In this document: piece by piece, positions 1-10,916 of the stretch
Layout of the letters: each line of letters opens with the position of its first letter
Position numbering within the stretch: position 1 is the first letter of the stretch
Source of the DNA: Branchipolynoe longqiensis
Taxonomy: Eukaryota; Annelida; Polychaeta; Phyllodocida; Polynoidae
Reading direction: 5' to 3'
DNA length: 64,000 nt
Assembly: GCA_030323885.1 (NCBI GenBank)
Contig: CM059194.1
Coordinates: 11,146,963 to 11,210,962, forward strand
Notes under the pieces: generated by a model
Database searches by the model: none
What the model was told of the DNA's origin: nothing
The model's input: only the letters and a program-made list of their open reading frames with translations
Position numbers and translations under genes: made by a program

Positions 1-27
1 ATATATATATATATATATATATATATA
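1..27. repeat. (TA)n microsatellite
   Basis: Uninterrupted AT dinucleotides at the window edge; the true left end lies outside. The pogo-like MITE that follows begins directly after a TA of this run. Confidence 0.95.
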
Positions 28-794
28 CAGTATAACCCCATTAAACCAAGCTCGGTTAAACCAAACGATCGGTTAATCCAAACTTGTGTTTGCGACCCGA
101 CAAAATACTACCATTTATCATATTAAAAAGTTGGTTAAACCAAAGTTGGTTAAACCAAATTATTGGTTAATCCAAACAAAATTGTCAGACCCCAGGCCAC
201 TTCCGGTATGGTTAAACCACACTTGCATGTGGTTATAAGGTCATCTGAGACCCCACTGACTTTTTGATATGATAAATGGCAGTATTTTGGCGTGCCGCCG
301 AAAAAGGTTTGGATTAGCCGATCATTTGATTTAACAGAGCTTGGTTTAACAGGGTCATACCATAAATGAGCCTGTCTCATAAGGTGATAACTCTTCTTTT
401 TTTTTGTCCATTGTAATGATTGACACAAAACAGCATAGAAATGGTTACACTGAAAACACAAGGACATTTGCTTCAAATCAATATGTATTCTATTGGGATT
501 ATTAAACACCATGTAAAAAAACAAATCAGTTTATCCTGAGCAAATGCATAAGCAGACAGTATGTTGATCGTTACAATGGACAAAGTTTTGTCCCATATTG
601 CTTAACACCTTTTGAGACAATCTCATATCCACAAAAAGCAATAATAAAAGTGTCACACATACATTCTATATTACATGTGCAATACACACTTACTCAAAGT
701 CAAAGTCGAAGCCAAAGCTTGGTTAAACGAATGATCGGTTAATCCAAATAAATGTTTAGGGTCCCTTCAAGTTTGGTTTAACAGGGTTAAACTG
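28..794. mobile_element. pogo/Tigger-like MITE, copy P1, interrupted
   Basis: The left end CAGTATAACCCCATTAAACC and the right end GGTTTAACAGGGTTAAACTG are near-perfect inverted repeats, and TA lies directly outside both ends (26-27, 795-796). CAGT-type ends with TA duplication are typical of Tc1/mariner-superfamily pogo elements. The interior is built from variants of GGTTAAACCAAAC and GGTTAATCCAAAC in both orientations, and there is no transposase frame. A second MITE (366-626) has inserted in the middle. Relatives lie at 15535-16091 and 49117-50233. Superfamily assignment is from ends only. Confidence 0.8.
366..626. mobile_element. MITE Q, copy 1, nested in P1
   Basis: About 260 bp with imperfect inverted ends, ATGAGCCTGTCTCATAAGG at left and the complement of ATGAGATTGTCTCAAAAGG at right. 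A second copy in inverse orientation is at 51924-52184 with the same ends and interior. No coding capacity. Superfamily unknown. Confidence 0.75.
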
Positions 795-796
795 TA

Positions 797-1542
797 TATA
801 TGTATATTGAAATGTATGCATACTGGAATTATCGCTGACGAAATAAGCAGTTTAGATATCTATATATGAATGTTAAAAATATGTATATAACAATGAAACT
901 GACTGTGGATCCCATTTCAATGTTCTGAGGTATATTGATTGCATTATTAGACTAAGCAACGAAGAGCAAAATACGGAGTGACGAAGCAGTAACAATAGCA
1001 TGGATAGTCGCACATATATATGAACATACTTACTACAACTTAAATCCACGCAAACAAAGATTTAAAAGTAGTAATATAAACTTAGTAGAAATTCAAAGTA
1101 AGGCGCTAAAATGTTGATTAAAGTGTGAATGGAACAGACTAATATTTGATGATTCGTGTAAAACCGTTGCATGGAGAGAATATTTCTGGGGGGGGCAATA
1201 TTCTAGTGAGAGGGGTATTGTCATAGGTGGCAATTTTATTGTCAATCTGGGGAAGGTTTCTCTGAGGATCGCTTTACAATTCTCGACAATTTGACGGAGA
1301 TCTTTCTTGGATGTGGCTTCAGGATAAATCACCCAGGCCAAAGGATTGGACAAAAGAGAGAGGGAGAGGGGGGAAGAGGGGGGAAGAGGGGGGAAGAGGG
1401 GCCGAAGAGGCGGAAGAGGGGGGAAGAGGGGGGCATAGGGGGGGCACAATAAGGGGGATCTGAATGGTCATCGATTAACGAGATTCCAAACCGCTGTATC
1501 GCGTGCTATGCGGCGGTATTTATTCAGGAATGATCGATTGGT
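797..1542. other. no gene seen; purine-rich tract
   Basis: No recognisable gene. A G/A-rich stretch at about 1355-1446 is made of repeated GGGAAGAGG words and gives a spurious proline-rich minus-strand frame. I treat it as low-complexity DNA. Confidence 0.6.
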
Positions 1543-1862
1543 TCGTTGTTGGGGTTTTATGTCCTTGCAAAATCTGAGGTCATATCAGGATGGGTACCGA
1601 ATTGTGCACTCATGGGGACTTCATAGTGCTGTCCCACGGGGAGACCAGGGTGTCTGCACCATGACCTAATATCCCACTCAGTCACATTATCCTGACACTC
1701 AGCCAAGCAGTTATTTTTCCTATGCTAACAGGCTAATAATGTTATGTGCCTGGCTAGCAAGCGACAAGTATCAATTTTCAAGTCGGGGGTTTGAGTCGAC
1801 CAGGTTCCCACGATCTATCAAAATGGGAGGCGGATGCTCAACTCATTTTGCTATACCTTCTG
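1543..1862 (-). mobile_element. SINE family A, diverged
   Basis: Read on the minus strand it has the family A layout: tRNA-like head with box B (here degraded), the linker GAGTCAAACCAATGACTT, a body with CAGGATAATGTGACTGAGTGG, and the tail CCTGATATGACCTTAGATG followed by an A/C-rich end. Strongly diverged, with small indels. Confidence 0.8.
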
Positions 1863-3177
1863 GTCAATGAACGAGGAATGCCATCTCAGGTAAATGCCCG
1901 CCCAACCTTCTCCCAAAAGGAAATAAAGAAAATATAAAACAAATGAATAAATAATAATAATAATAATACAAATAAATACATATTTGAACTTTTGTGCAGA
2001 ATATTCAAAGGAAATAAAAAGACTGCATTGGACATACTCAGGCTATATTTAGGATACTGCGTCGCCACTTCGGATAGTGCTTGTCTTTACTGAGTGTTTA
2101 TCTACGATTGGGGTTTCTGGACTATGAGAGAGAAAGTGTATTTGTATATTTTTGTATACACCACGCCCTGACTTGCCACCTCTTTATAGTGGGCTGACCT
2201 AAACTGCATTCTGAACAGAGGATATGTTTTGATACAGTATGGAGTGAGGTGAAGTGTGGTTGTGTTTATTGTGATACTACTATGTACTTATAATAAAGGG
2301 AACATATATGACTCGTAGTCAGTGTCCATTCTTGTAGTAGTAATGAGTATACCAGCAATGCTGATTGATTGTATACTTTTGTAAACTATAGTGGAATCAG
2401 AAAAACAAGTTAATTCTCGCCGTGAATATGGTTAATGCTGCTGACATGGCGTAAAAAAAACGCCAATGAATCAATCAATCATTGCTGAACGTGGCCAATG
2501 TCAGTGATATCTTTTCTGCTAATAGTACGAGTACCATTTCGCCAGTATTACTTTCAATTCATGCCACTTGGATCATGGAACATTAACAGAAATTGCAAGT
2601 AAATAGTCGATCTCTTTTTGCAAATTAAAATATTCAATTCAAAATTAATTACTACAAGTTTGATATGTTTTGCCTAATATTAAAGTCGAATAGTCCGATG
2701 GTTTAGTCATTTTTCTGAGATAAATGTATTAAATTGATTGACATAGTCTACCTCATTTTAGTTCGAAGTTAACTTTTATTTGAAATGGCTCACTTTTGAG
2801 ATATTTGAAGTGCAAATATGCCAAATTAATTTTGGCAAACGTGCCAAAACTGTGAAACCATTGATTTATGCAGTAACAGGTTCAGTTAAATCTATTTATT
2901 AGGTCCTTCTCTGTGGCAAGAAAGGATTTTCAAGTGCAGCAGTATCTATGGTAGATATGCAGAATCAAATCTACATAATTGCATAGGTTTTGACAATTTG
3001 ATGTTTCATCGGACTATGCAGCTTTAAGTAAAATATTTGAGTATAATAAATAGGCAGCGCTGTCTTTCAAGCATTAATGCTACAACTTACCTATCATATA
3101 TTAATATATAGGAGTAGCTACAAATAATAAACGAGACAAGAGAGGCAAAAGGATTGGCGATTTTATACATATATCTC
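1863..3177. other. no feature recognised
   Basis: A/T-rich sequence without an open frame, tRNA-like box or inverted-repeat ends that I can support. A short TAA-rich microsatellite lies near 1945-1970. Confidence 0.5.
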
Positions 3178-3282
3178 GACTAAATAGCAGAGGAAGCATT
3201 TGCTCCGACAGTGATTCCTCAAAAGTGCTCTAAAATTAGTCAACGCAGCTGCTCGCCAAGCGTATATGACCAACAGACCCCT

Positions 3283-4000
3283 TCAGACAACTGAACATTC
3301 TTCTAAGCATTGATGGCAGGAGGGGAGCCGCCTGATGTGGCGTGGCGCATCTCCCTTCACCCTCCTCTTCCCCTTCAAAGTAGTCTGTAGGGCAAAGTCT
3401 TTATAGTCAATAGGAGGTGAGTTATTCCGACGAAGAAAATAATTTAGTCCACTCAAGTAATTAATCACCGAAGTATACTTCAACGATTGTGACAGCCATG
3501 TCGCATAAAGGGCTACCTGATCTGATGGGCATGGCAAAGGGATGAAATCACCCGCAAACTCCTCAATGAACTCCATATACTTTTTATTCTGAAGATCCCT
3601 AGTCAATACTGAGTTTGGGGCATAGAACTGCTGCTGGTAGACTCTCTGTTCCCTCCTCAAAACCGCCAGTCCTGAAACAAATGGAATCACTATCAAAAAT
3701 ATTACTATAGCACATACTACATGCGATATTGGCAGTACAAAGTCTGTTTAGGGAACCTTCCTCATTCAGGCGACTCACCGCATCACAGACAATATTGTCC
3801 GCACTAGCAATATGGGTCAATGACACAGTGAAATTGTATTCAACCGCCAGCCAGAAGAGGTGCCGTACATAGAACATCACCCCTACTGCCAAGCGAGTGG
3901 GGCGAGGCAGGTGCTCCGACGGCCTATTTATAGGCCAACGCAGGACCGAAGCACCGCTGGAGGAGGCTCGCAGCAGAGTGGCATAGTGCCAGTGAATCAA
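3283..4000 (-). pseudogene. RNase H C-terminus and YR N-terminus of a Ngaro-like element
   Basis: Minus strand, two frames. The upstream frame (3599-4000) contains the end of a DIRS/Ngaro-type RNase H domain, with THIASADNIVCDAVSRL matching the family pattern H-x-x-G-x-x-N-x-x-A-D-x-x-SR but with C where A is usual. A frame change near 3690 leads into a frame (3283-3696) resembling the N-terminal core-binding part of a tyrosine recombinase (LYATWLSQSLKYTSVINYL). The reverse transcriptase and the recombinase catalytic domain (R...HxxR...Y) are absent. Non-functional remnant. Confidence 0.75.
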
Positions 4001-4127
4001 TAGACCATTTTGTAATAACCTTGGTTAAACATTCAAATGGGCATAATTTATTTTACGCCTACCTATATTCTCATAATTCTTTATACGCCTTATTTTTATC
4101 AAACTCTTGTTGATTTTAGATTGTTAT

Positions 4128-4215
4128 ATATGTGAATGACTGTAACATAACATGGCCGGAAGACCAGTGCCTCAGCACTAAAAAATATAGCTTTATTCGC
4201 TAAATAAAATGATCA
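4128..4215. repeat. recurrent short hairpin motif, copy 1
   Basis: Contains GGAAGACCAGTGCCTCAGCACT, a small stem-loop with arms AGTGC/GCACT, then an A-rich stretch and TTTATTCGCTAAATAAA. Similar segments occur at 15010-15085 and 62835-62905. No known family recognised; it may be the edge of a dispersed element. Confidence 0.4.
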
Positions 4216-4342
4216 TTTACCCAAAATATATATATATAATTCTATCAAATTAGACTTGGTCGATACACTGCATTGTCTAGTGTGATATCAGTATGCGATA
4301 TGTGTGCCTTGTATTCCTAATAGTGGAAAGACCGTGGTCATG

Positions 4343-4344
<2 letters not shown>

Positions 4345-4391
<47 letters not shown>
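4345..4391. repeat. (TA)n microsatellite
   Basis: Pure AT dinucleotide run. The tyrosine-isoleucine frames across it are artefacts. Confidence 0.95.
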
Positions 4392-4393
<2 letters not shown>

Positions 4394-4658
4394 AAAAAGT
4401 TGGCGGCGGCGGTTGAACGCACTGAACCCCGCCTAAAAGAGCTGTGTCGGTCTCGACAGGCGATCACCCAATGTGCAAAACCCCATAAATGCCGGGACGG
4501 TGGCGCCGACCGGCGGTTCGGCTCCGCATTAAGCAATGGTCGGCGCAGCCCGGGCAGACCAGTGGCGACACAGCGCCGACTGGCGGTTCGAATCCAGACT
4601 AAATAGCAGAGGAAGCATTTGCTCCGACAGTGATTCTCTGAATAATTCGACACGGGGA

Positions 4659-4724
4659 GGGGGGGGGGGGGGGGAGAAAGCCACGCGTCCCTTTACTCCG
4701 GTATATATGGGGATATACTGTGTC

Positions 4725-4770
<46 letters not shown>
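4659..4770. repeat. poly-G tract and (TA)n microsatellite
   Basis: A 16-base G run at 4659-4674 is followed about 50 bp later by a TA run (4724-4770). No gene between them. Confidence 0.9.
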
Positions 4771-4773
<3 letters not shown>

Positions 4774-5180
4774 TATGCAGGTATTGCAGGTATAGCAATA
4801 CCTCAGGGAGTTTGATGCCCCTGCCCTGCAGAGTAGTAAACCACTGCCTTGTGGTACAGGTTCTTGACAGAAGGCTAAGGGAGCAATCCCTAAACAGAAA
4901 ACCATGTCACTGTGGCAGCATTAAGGGCGGTTGGTGTATGGAACTTCCAACATCTCCCAACCAGCCACTGCAGGGTCAAATAGTTTTACGTCTGTCTTGA
5001 CATGTTCTTGCCGGTGTGAAACCTCTATTTGCTCCCCAAGAGAGTGCCGCTGGTAACTTGCAAAAGCCAGCAGCACTTCAACACTTTTGCAGGGCGCTTT
5101 CATGAAATGGAAATGGAGAGCGGCAGTCAAGTAATGAAAGCAGTCTTCATCGCATCGCGACCGACAGCATGATGATGATG

Positions 5181-5183
<3 letters not shown>

Positions 5184-5238
<55 letters not shown>
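5184..5238. repeat. (TA)n microsatellite
   Basis: Pure AT run preceded by a short (ATG)n stretch. The 4771-5183 interval to its left contains no recognisable gene. Confidence 0.9.
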
Positions 5239-5241
<3 letters not shown>

Positions 5242-5418
5242 AGTATAATATAGTATGCGTATATAAATGCCGGAATTAAAGTACTTATTATTATCGTTCT
5301 AATAATAATTAATTATTTTCGGTATTGTCCAATCATTACCTTACGTATCAGCCCGGGCCTGCCCTGCAGTGGCGCCAAAACGGCGGGTTCGGGCGCTGGG
5401 CCGCCATATTGGTCATTC

Positions 5419-5444
5419 TTCGGCCAGCTTTCAAACTGGCCGAA
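5419..5444. other. short perfect hairpin
   Basis: TTCGGCCAG and CTGGCCGAA form a 9-bp perfect inverted repeat around an 8-base spacer in otherwise unannotated sequence (5239-5514). Confidence 0.5.
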
Positions 5445-5514
5445 TATATGTATATATATGACTCTCATATTGGTGTACATTACATATAATTTAACTAATA
5501 CTTGCACCAAAGCT

Positions 5515-5850
5515 GACGCAGTAGCAGAATCGGAAGAGCGCACTCTTCCCTGCGGAAGTTCGGGAGTACTAATCCCAGCCGAGTCAAACCGATGAGTAAT
5601 AAATCAAATTGATACTTGTCACTACCTAGCCTGGTGCTCTGCATTAATAGGACAGGGAACAGAATGGTTGGCACAGTGCCAACATAATCAGCTGATAATA
5701 TCACTGTGTGGGATGTCCGGTCATGGTGCTGGCGGCCTGGTCTCCCAGTGGGGCAGCACTATAAAGTCACCTTGACTATGTACTGTTACAACGCGGTGCT
5801 ATTCCTGATATGACCTTTGATGTTGCGAGAATGTAAACCAACAAACACAC
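5515..5850 (+). mobile_element. SINE family A, second head type
   Basis: The head resembles a tRNA with box A-like GTAGCAGAATCGGAAGAGCG and a degraded box B. It is followed by the family A linker (CCGAGTCAAACC), the body and the tail ATTCCTGATATGACCTTTGA ending in CAACAAACAC. The head differs from the tRNA-Leu-like head of other A copies. Confidence 0.8.
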
Positions 5851-6470
5851 ATTTGCTCCATTCCGATGCGACGAAGCTTATTCTCACGATTTAGTTCACA
5901 AACAGATTCAATGACCCATGGCGCCAATCAGCGGATGAATTGCAAACTAGAACATTAGGTTAAACACAGAGAAAGCACTCCCCCGATCACTCATGGTGGA
6001 CCTAGAGTCATTTGCTAACTGCGCTTCGGGTAACTGTTTCATTGTATGCGGTTTATTTTCATTAAAACAATATTGCTGTGCATTCTAAGTTTGCTAGGTG
6101 CATATTAAACCAACCACACGTTTCCCACTGCCGCACATACGCCTCCTGGTGGCACATACCAGCATTCAGTGTCTACCATGGTGGCGCCACCTACCGTTCC
6201 CCGATATAACTGCGTGAGCTAAGGCGGTAGGAGCTCTCCTGTGTGGAGGTAGGATCTGAGTACAAATGCACTTCATCGGAGACAAAAAAAAACACGCGGG
6301 CGCAGTCTTGTATTCTTCAGCCAGCGTGTATGAATACGAAGAAATGTGTGTTTGTTTGTTGTTTTGCGTCCTAGCAACATATAAGGTCATATATGGATGG
6401 GTGCCGAATTGTGAAGGTGTGCACGCATGAGATCTTTATAGTGATGCCCCACTAGCCAGGCCAGCTGGGC

Positions 6471-6776
6471 CATGTTCATGGTGCGTCTCGGAGGCGCCGC
6501 GGAGACGTCTCCGCAACGGGTTTTGGCCTATTTGCCTTCAGGGTGCGTCTCAGAGACGTCTCGGCCTCCCATTTCAGACAGGAGACAAAAAGCGCTTTGA
6601 AAATGGCTGCCGTATTCAGTGGTTTCAGCCAATCACAGTGCAGCTTTTCCATTGCAAATGGCCACCGCCTATGGGGGGGGCGGCCATTTTCGAGGCGACA
6701 AACTGCTTTTGCCATTCAGACTAGCGTGACGTCAGGGATTTCTCCGAGACGTCTCGGAGGCGCACCCTGAACATGG
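6471..6776. mobile_element. palindromic MITE built on GAGACGTCTC words
   Basis: Ends CATGTTCATGGTGCGTCTC and the complement of CATGTTCAGGGTGCGCCTC are inverted repeats. The interior repeats the self-complementary word GAGACGTCTCGG and contains a second end-like copy near 6538. It interrupts a family A SINE, which proves insertion. No coding capacity. Confidence 0.8.
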
Positions 6777-6920
6777 CACAGGACAACAGGCCACCAGGCC
6801 AGCACCAACATGACTTGATATCTGATGCAGTCACATTATCCTGATGCTGTGTTAACCAGTCCTTGTCCTATTCTATTAATGTCGAGCACCAGGCTAGGTA
6901 GTGACAAGTGACGAGTTCAT

Positions 6921-7135
6921 GTGCAAAACCCCATAAATGCCAATCCAAAAATTGATATAAGCATTGGAATCAAACCTTAAAAAAGTAATTCTTTTTGCAT
7001 TCCTACTTTTTGTCATTGCTCCATAATCATGTCAACATAAGAACAGTGGAATTAATTAGAATTAACATTATTTTCAGATAAAGATCTTGTATTTAAACAG
7101 CATTTTTGGATTAGCGTTTACGGGGTTTTGCACTA
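6921..7135. mobile_element. MITE with GTGCAAAACCCC ends
   Basis: GTGCAAAACCCCATAAATGC at left is complementary to GCGTTTACGGGGTTTTGCAC at right, with further matching inward (AATCC/GGATT). It interrupts the same SINE as the preceding MITE. Part of the end motif also occurs at about 4470-4495. Confidence 0.8.
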
Positions 7136-7375
7136 GAAATCTTCAGGTATCACTTTCATAAGTCATTGGTTTGACTCAGCTGCTTTTCAAACTCCTGACC
7201 TTCTGCATGGGAAGTCTGTGCTCTACCGATTCCAACTTTACTCAAATGTAACTAATCTTCCGGGGATACGATGTCAGTGGCGGATTAACCATTCGACTGA
7301 GTCCGCTAGATCTAAGGGTCTGAGCCATTATACTATAAAAAGGTTCAATTGAGAGTGGTGGCCTACTAACATTCA

Positions 7376-7704
7376 ACTTGGTTTAATTTAACGACAGCTC
7401 TCGAGCACACCGCTTCTTATCATCGGCTATTGGACCTCAAACATATGTTTATTCTGACATATTTCTTTAGCGGAAACCTGCTGCTGCCACATCGGCTACT
7501 CTTTCCAATAAGCAGCAAGGGGTCTTTTATATGCACTTTCCCAAAGACAGGACAGCGCATACCACAAGCTTTGATAAACCAGTTGTGGACCACTGGTTGG
7601 AATGGAAAATAACCGAAACTGCAAATGCATCCACTGAGCAGGGTTGATCGGATGATCCAAACCTTCACAGGTGGACACTCTACCGCTTGAGCTACGTCCC
7701 GCTC
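7376..7704 (-). mobile_element. SINE family B, near full length (mollusc-type)
   Basis: On the minus strand it begins with GCGGGACGTAGCTCAAGCGG, a tRNA-like box A, then a box B-like GGATCATCC. The long conserved body includes GTGGTCCACAACTGGTTTAT, CTGTCCTGTCTTTGGGAAAG and AAAAGACCCCTTGCTGC, and the end resembles CGTTAAATTAAACC. I recall this body as widespread in molluscan genomes. It is the most complete B copy in the window. Confidence 0.85.
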
Positions 7705-7799
7705 CTTCGACTTGGTGTTCTGGCTGGTAGCCTAGAGGACTGAGTAGTAGTTAATCCACTACTGTGGGTCACTATATGTAAGTTCCAAAATAACAATGA

Positions 7800-8125
7800 C
7801 CATATGCAGTGGCAGAATCGGTAGAGTGCAGTATTCCCACACGGGAGGTCAGACATTCGAATTCCAGCCGAGTCAAACCAATGACTTGTCAAATTGATAC
7901 TTGTCTCTACCTAGCCTGGTACTGGGCATTACTAGGATAGGGCAAGGACTGGTTAGCAAAGTATGTCAGGATAATATGACTGAGTGGGATATCAAGTCGT
8001 GGTGCTGGCAGCATGGTTTCCCAATGAGCCAGCAATATAAAGTCACCATGAGTGTGCACTGTCAAAAGTCAGTACCGATCCGCATATGACCTTAGATGGT
8101 GCTAGGAAATAAAACAACAACAATA
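7800..8125 (+). mobile_element. SINE family A, second head type
   Basis: Box A-like GTGGCAGAATCGGTAGAGTG, box B-like ACATTCGAATTCC, linker GCCGAGTCAAACCAATGACT, body and an A-rich CAACAACAATAAAAC tail are present in order. A loose tail fragment of another copy follows at about 8288-8335. Confidence 0.85.
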
Positions 8126-8462
8126 AAACAAAGATAACAAGGTGGTTATTAATCCAACCCTTGGCAATGTTAGGGTGTATTTGCGGGGGTACACACTGCC
8201 ATACACTTAAACACTTTTTTAGACATTTTTTGTATTCACAATTTCTATACATTATTCCACAAACATATGGTATTCTGTTAACAAACCGTCCTGATATGAG
8301 CGTAGATGTTGCTAGGACTTAAAACAACAACAAATAAACTGTTAATAATAGAAATTGCAGGAAGAGTGAAACCATTAATGGTTGCTTATACATATAGAGG
8401 AAGTTTGTTTTTTTCTTGGAGTTTTACGCCATGGCAACATCTAGGGTCTTATCACTGTTATC

Positions 8463-8768
8463 AGGATTTTTTTTTCTTGAAGATTTATACTGCCTATCAT
8501 GGATACGTCTGAATAGACTTGTTTTCACCATGAGACAGTTTGTCGATAGAAAGCCCGAGCCTACACCTTTACTGAGCCAAGGGATTTGTAACCTCCCACA
8601 CCAGATAGACATAGTATTAGAGCAACTGGCCTTTGATGACGCTGCAAGTTATACACAGCGGTGGAAATCCAAATTAGCAGAGGTGGGGGGGAACAGGGAA
8701 TCGAACCACTGACCTTCAGATTAGGAATCCGACCTAGAAAAAAGTCCACTCCGCCACAGAGAACACCA
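8463..8768 (-). mobile_element. SINE family C
   Basis: Minus strand: TGTGGCGGAGTGG box A region, TTTTTTCTAGGTCGGATTCC, box B GGTTCGATTCC (GTGGTTCGATTCCC here), the body with GATTTCCACCGCTGTGTATA and CAAACTGTCTCATGGTGAAA, ending at a poly-A/T junction. The order matches five other C copies. The head most resembles a tRNA-Arg or related type, which is inference. A family A tail fragment abuts at 8418-8462. Confidence 0.85.
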
Positions 8769-9066
8769 CAGGATATATAAATGAAGTGGGATCTTATCTA
8801 CTGTAGAATAGTTGATAGCAAATTTCACACAACTCAACGGCAGCGGAGGAACCTGAGTGTATGCGTGTATGTAGGGACGGTGTGAATACAGGTTTCAATG
8901 TGATTGACTCAAGGCTGATTTAATAGTCTCTCCCCGTGTGTGCATTATAACAGCCGGTTTATAACGGACATACTTTAAGTGGCGCCATCTGTGAGACGCC
9001 ACGCTGCGTGTTATAAAGTGACATTGACCGACGATGTATTACTAAGTGAACACAGTCATTTATTAA

Positions 9067-9592
9067 AGCAAAGTTTGTTTTATTTAACGACGCCTCTAGA
9101 GCACATTGATTGTTATAATCGTCAATTGGATGTCAAATATATGTTCTCTGCAGTGGAGTGGTTAGAGTGTCTGATTTATTTCTAGGTCGGACTCCTAATC
9201 TGAGGGTTGGTGGTTCAATTCCCCATGCCCCCATCTCTGCCAATTTGGATTTCCACCGCTGTGTATAACATACAGCGTCATCAGAGGCCAGTTGCTCTCA
9301 TACCATGTCTATGTGGTGTGGGAGATTTAAAATCCCTTGGGTTGGTAAAAGTGTGTAGCCTTAGGTTTTCTATCGACAAACTGTCTGATGGTGAAAACAA
9401 GTCTATTCATAATAGGCTGTATAATTTGTCAAGAGAAAAAAAATGGTCATCCTGACATATTTCTCTGGAGGAAACCCACTCGCTACTCTTTCCGATAAGC
9501 ACCAAGGGGTCTTTTATAGGCACTTTCCCACAGACAGGACAATGCATACCACAGCCTTTGATGAACCAGTTGTGGACCACTGGTTGGAATAA
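9067..9592 (-). mobile_element. SINE family B, interrupted by SINE C
   Basis: The B 3' end (TTTATTTAACGACGCCTCTA) occupies 9067-9143 and the body resumes at about 9444 (GGTCATCCTGACATATTTCT) through GTTGTGGACCACTGGTTGG at 9592. The gap is exactly a family C SINE. The tRNA-like head is missing. Confidence 0.85.
9144..9442 (+). mobile_element. SINE family C, nested in SINE B
   Basis: Full family C order: GTGGAGTGGTTAGAGTGTCT box A, TTTCTAGGTCGGACTCC, box B GTGGTTCAATTCCC, the body, and an A-rich 3' end joining the resumed B sequence. It is therefore younger than the B copy. Confidence 0.85.
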
Positions 9593-9865
9593 TATACATA
9601 TTTCAGCCGGTTAAGTGTTACTGAAACTGATTTTTTTTTCTCCGGTCATAACTTAACGAGTTTACTGTCTACACGGCAGTAACCGGCGCGTGAGGATCTG
9701 GCGCATGATCAGTGAGGCCAGGTGAACCTGGGTGTAAGGTGCAGCCTGGTCTGCTTCTTGTGCTCCTGCTTATTACTAAGCCTGGTCTTCAACGCCGCCA
9801 TGTTGAAAGAAGACATTGCCTGACATAGACATGGGCAAAGCTGACAGAATCTAGTGGATCTCAGG

Positions 9866-10205
9866 TATTTATCACCGACATTCCTCTCTTGCTACTGTTC
9901 CTGTCATTATGTTGTGACTAGATTTGTTTGTGTGTTAGTATTTATCACCAACATTCCTCACTTGCTACTGTTCCTGTCATTATTTTGTGACTGGATTTGT
10001 TTGTGTGTTAGTATTTATCACCGACAGTCCTCTCTTGCCACTGTTCCTGTCATTATGTTGTGACTGGATTTGTTTGTGTGTTAGTATTTATCACCGACAT
10101 TCCTCTCTTGCCACTGTTCCTGTCATTATGTTGTGACTGGATTTGTTTGTGTGTTAGTATTTATCATCGACAGTCCTCTCTTGCCACTGTTCCTGTCATT
10201 ATGTT
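9866..10205. repeat. 73-bp tandem repeat, about 4.7 units
   Basis: The unit begins TATTTATCACCGACATTCCT and recurs every ~73 bp with few substitutions (CTTGCTACTG versus CTTGCCACTG, CATT versus CAGT). Open frames across it are repeat artefacts. Confidence 0.9.
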
Positions 10206-10227
10206 GTGCATAGGTTTGTATTTTGTT

Positions 10228-10885
10228 TGTGGTTTTACATCCTTCCAACATTTGAGGTCGTCCCGTCCTGATATAACCTTTTTTGTTGGCAGGATGTAAA
10301 ACTCCAAGAACCAACCAATCTAAGGTCGTATGAAGATGGATATCAACTTGTGACAGTGCGCACGCATGGCGACTTTACAGTGCTGCCCCACTGGGAGACC
10401 AGGCTGCCGGCACCATGACCCGATATCCCAGACAATCATACGGTCGAGTCAAACCAATGGCTTAAAAATTGATACTTGTCGCTTCCTAGCCTGGTGCTCG
10501 GCGTTATTAGGACATGGCAAGGGCTGGTTAGCTCGGTGTCAGGATAATGTGACTGAGTGGGATATCGGGTCATGGTGCCAACGGCCTGATTTCCCAGTTG
10601 GGCAGCAGTATAAAGTCGCCATGAGTGCGTACTGTCACAAGTCGGTACCCGTCCTGATATGACCTTAGATGTTGCTAGGACGTAAAACAACAAACAAACA
10701 AACATTATCCTGACCCTGTGCTAACCAGACTTTGTCCTAATCGATTAATACCTCTTGCCAGGCATGGTAGTGACAAGTATAAACCTTATGAGTCATTGGT
10801 TTGATTTGGGTGGAATTCGAACTCTAGACTTTCCACCTTGGAAGTCTGAGCTCTATTGATTCGACCAAGGCGTCCGGTCGGACAA
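10228..10885. mobile_element. cluster of family A SINE fragments in both orientations
   Basis: Tail fragment (-) at 10228-10260, tail (+) at 10262-10310, body (-) at 10320-10440, linker-body-tail (+) at 10443-10700, and body-linker-head (-) at 10705-10885. The order suggests insertions into older copies or rearrangement. No clear target duplications seen. Confidence 0.75.
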
Positions 10886-10916
10886 TACAAATACTACCAG
10901 CTGACATCCCAGTCAC

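Larger units (their letters stand above)
3178..4636 (-). mobile_element. Ngaro-like YR retroelement remnant between 40-bp direct repeats
   Basis: A 40-bp segment starting GACTAAATAGCAGAGGAAGC occurs perfectly at 3178-3217 and 4597-4636 in the same orientation. Between the copies, on the minus strand, lie fragments of an RNase H C-terminus and a tyrosine recombinase N-terminus. Ngaro elements are known to carry split direct repeats around gag-RT-RH-YR, so the repeats may be its A1/A2 repeats after a large internal deletion. A TA microsatellite and a GC-rich segment also lie inside. That the repeats belong to the element is inference. Confidence 0.5.
6345..7228 (-). mobile_element. SINE family A, split by two nested MITEs
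   Basis: The family A tail starts at 6345 (TTTGTTTGTTGTTTTGCGTC). The body runs to about 6470, resumes at 6777 after one palindromic insertion, is interrupted again at 6921-7135, and ends with linker and head remnants at 7136-7228. Joining the three pieces conceptually gives the usual ~340-bp order, so the two MITEs are younger than this SINE. Confidence 0.8.

Noticed and set aside
4288..4653. Frames with long tyrosine-isoleucine alternation
   Set aside because: They are translations of TA microsatellites.
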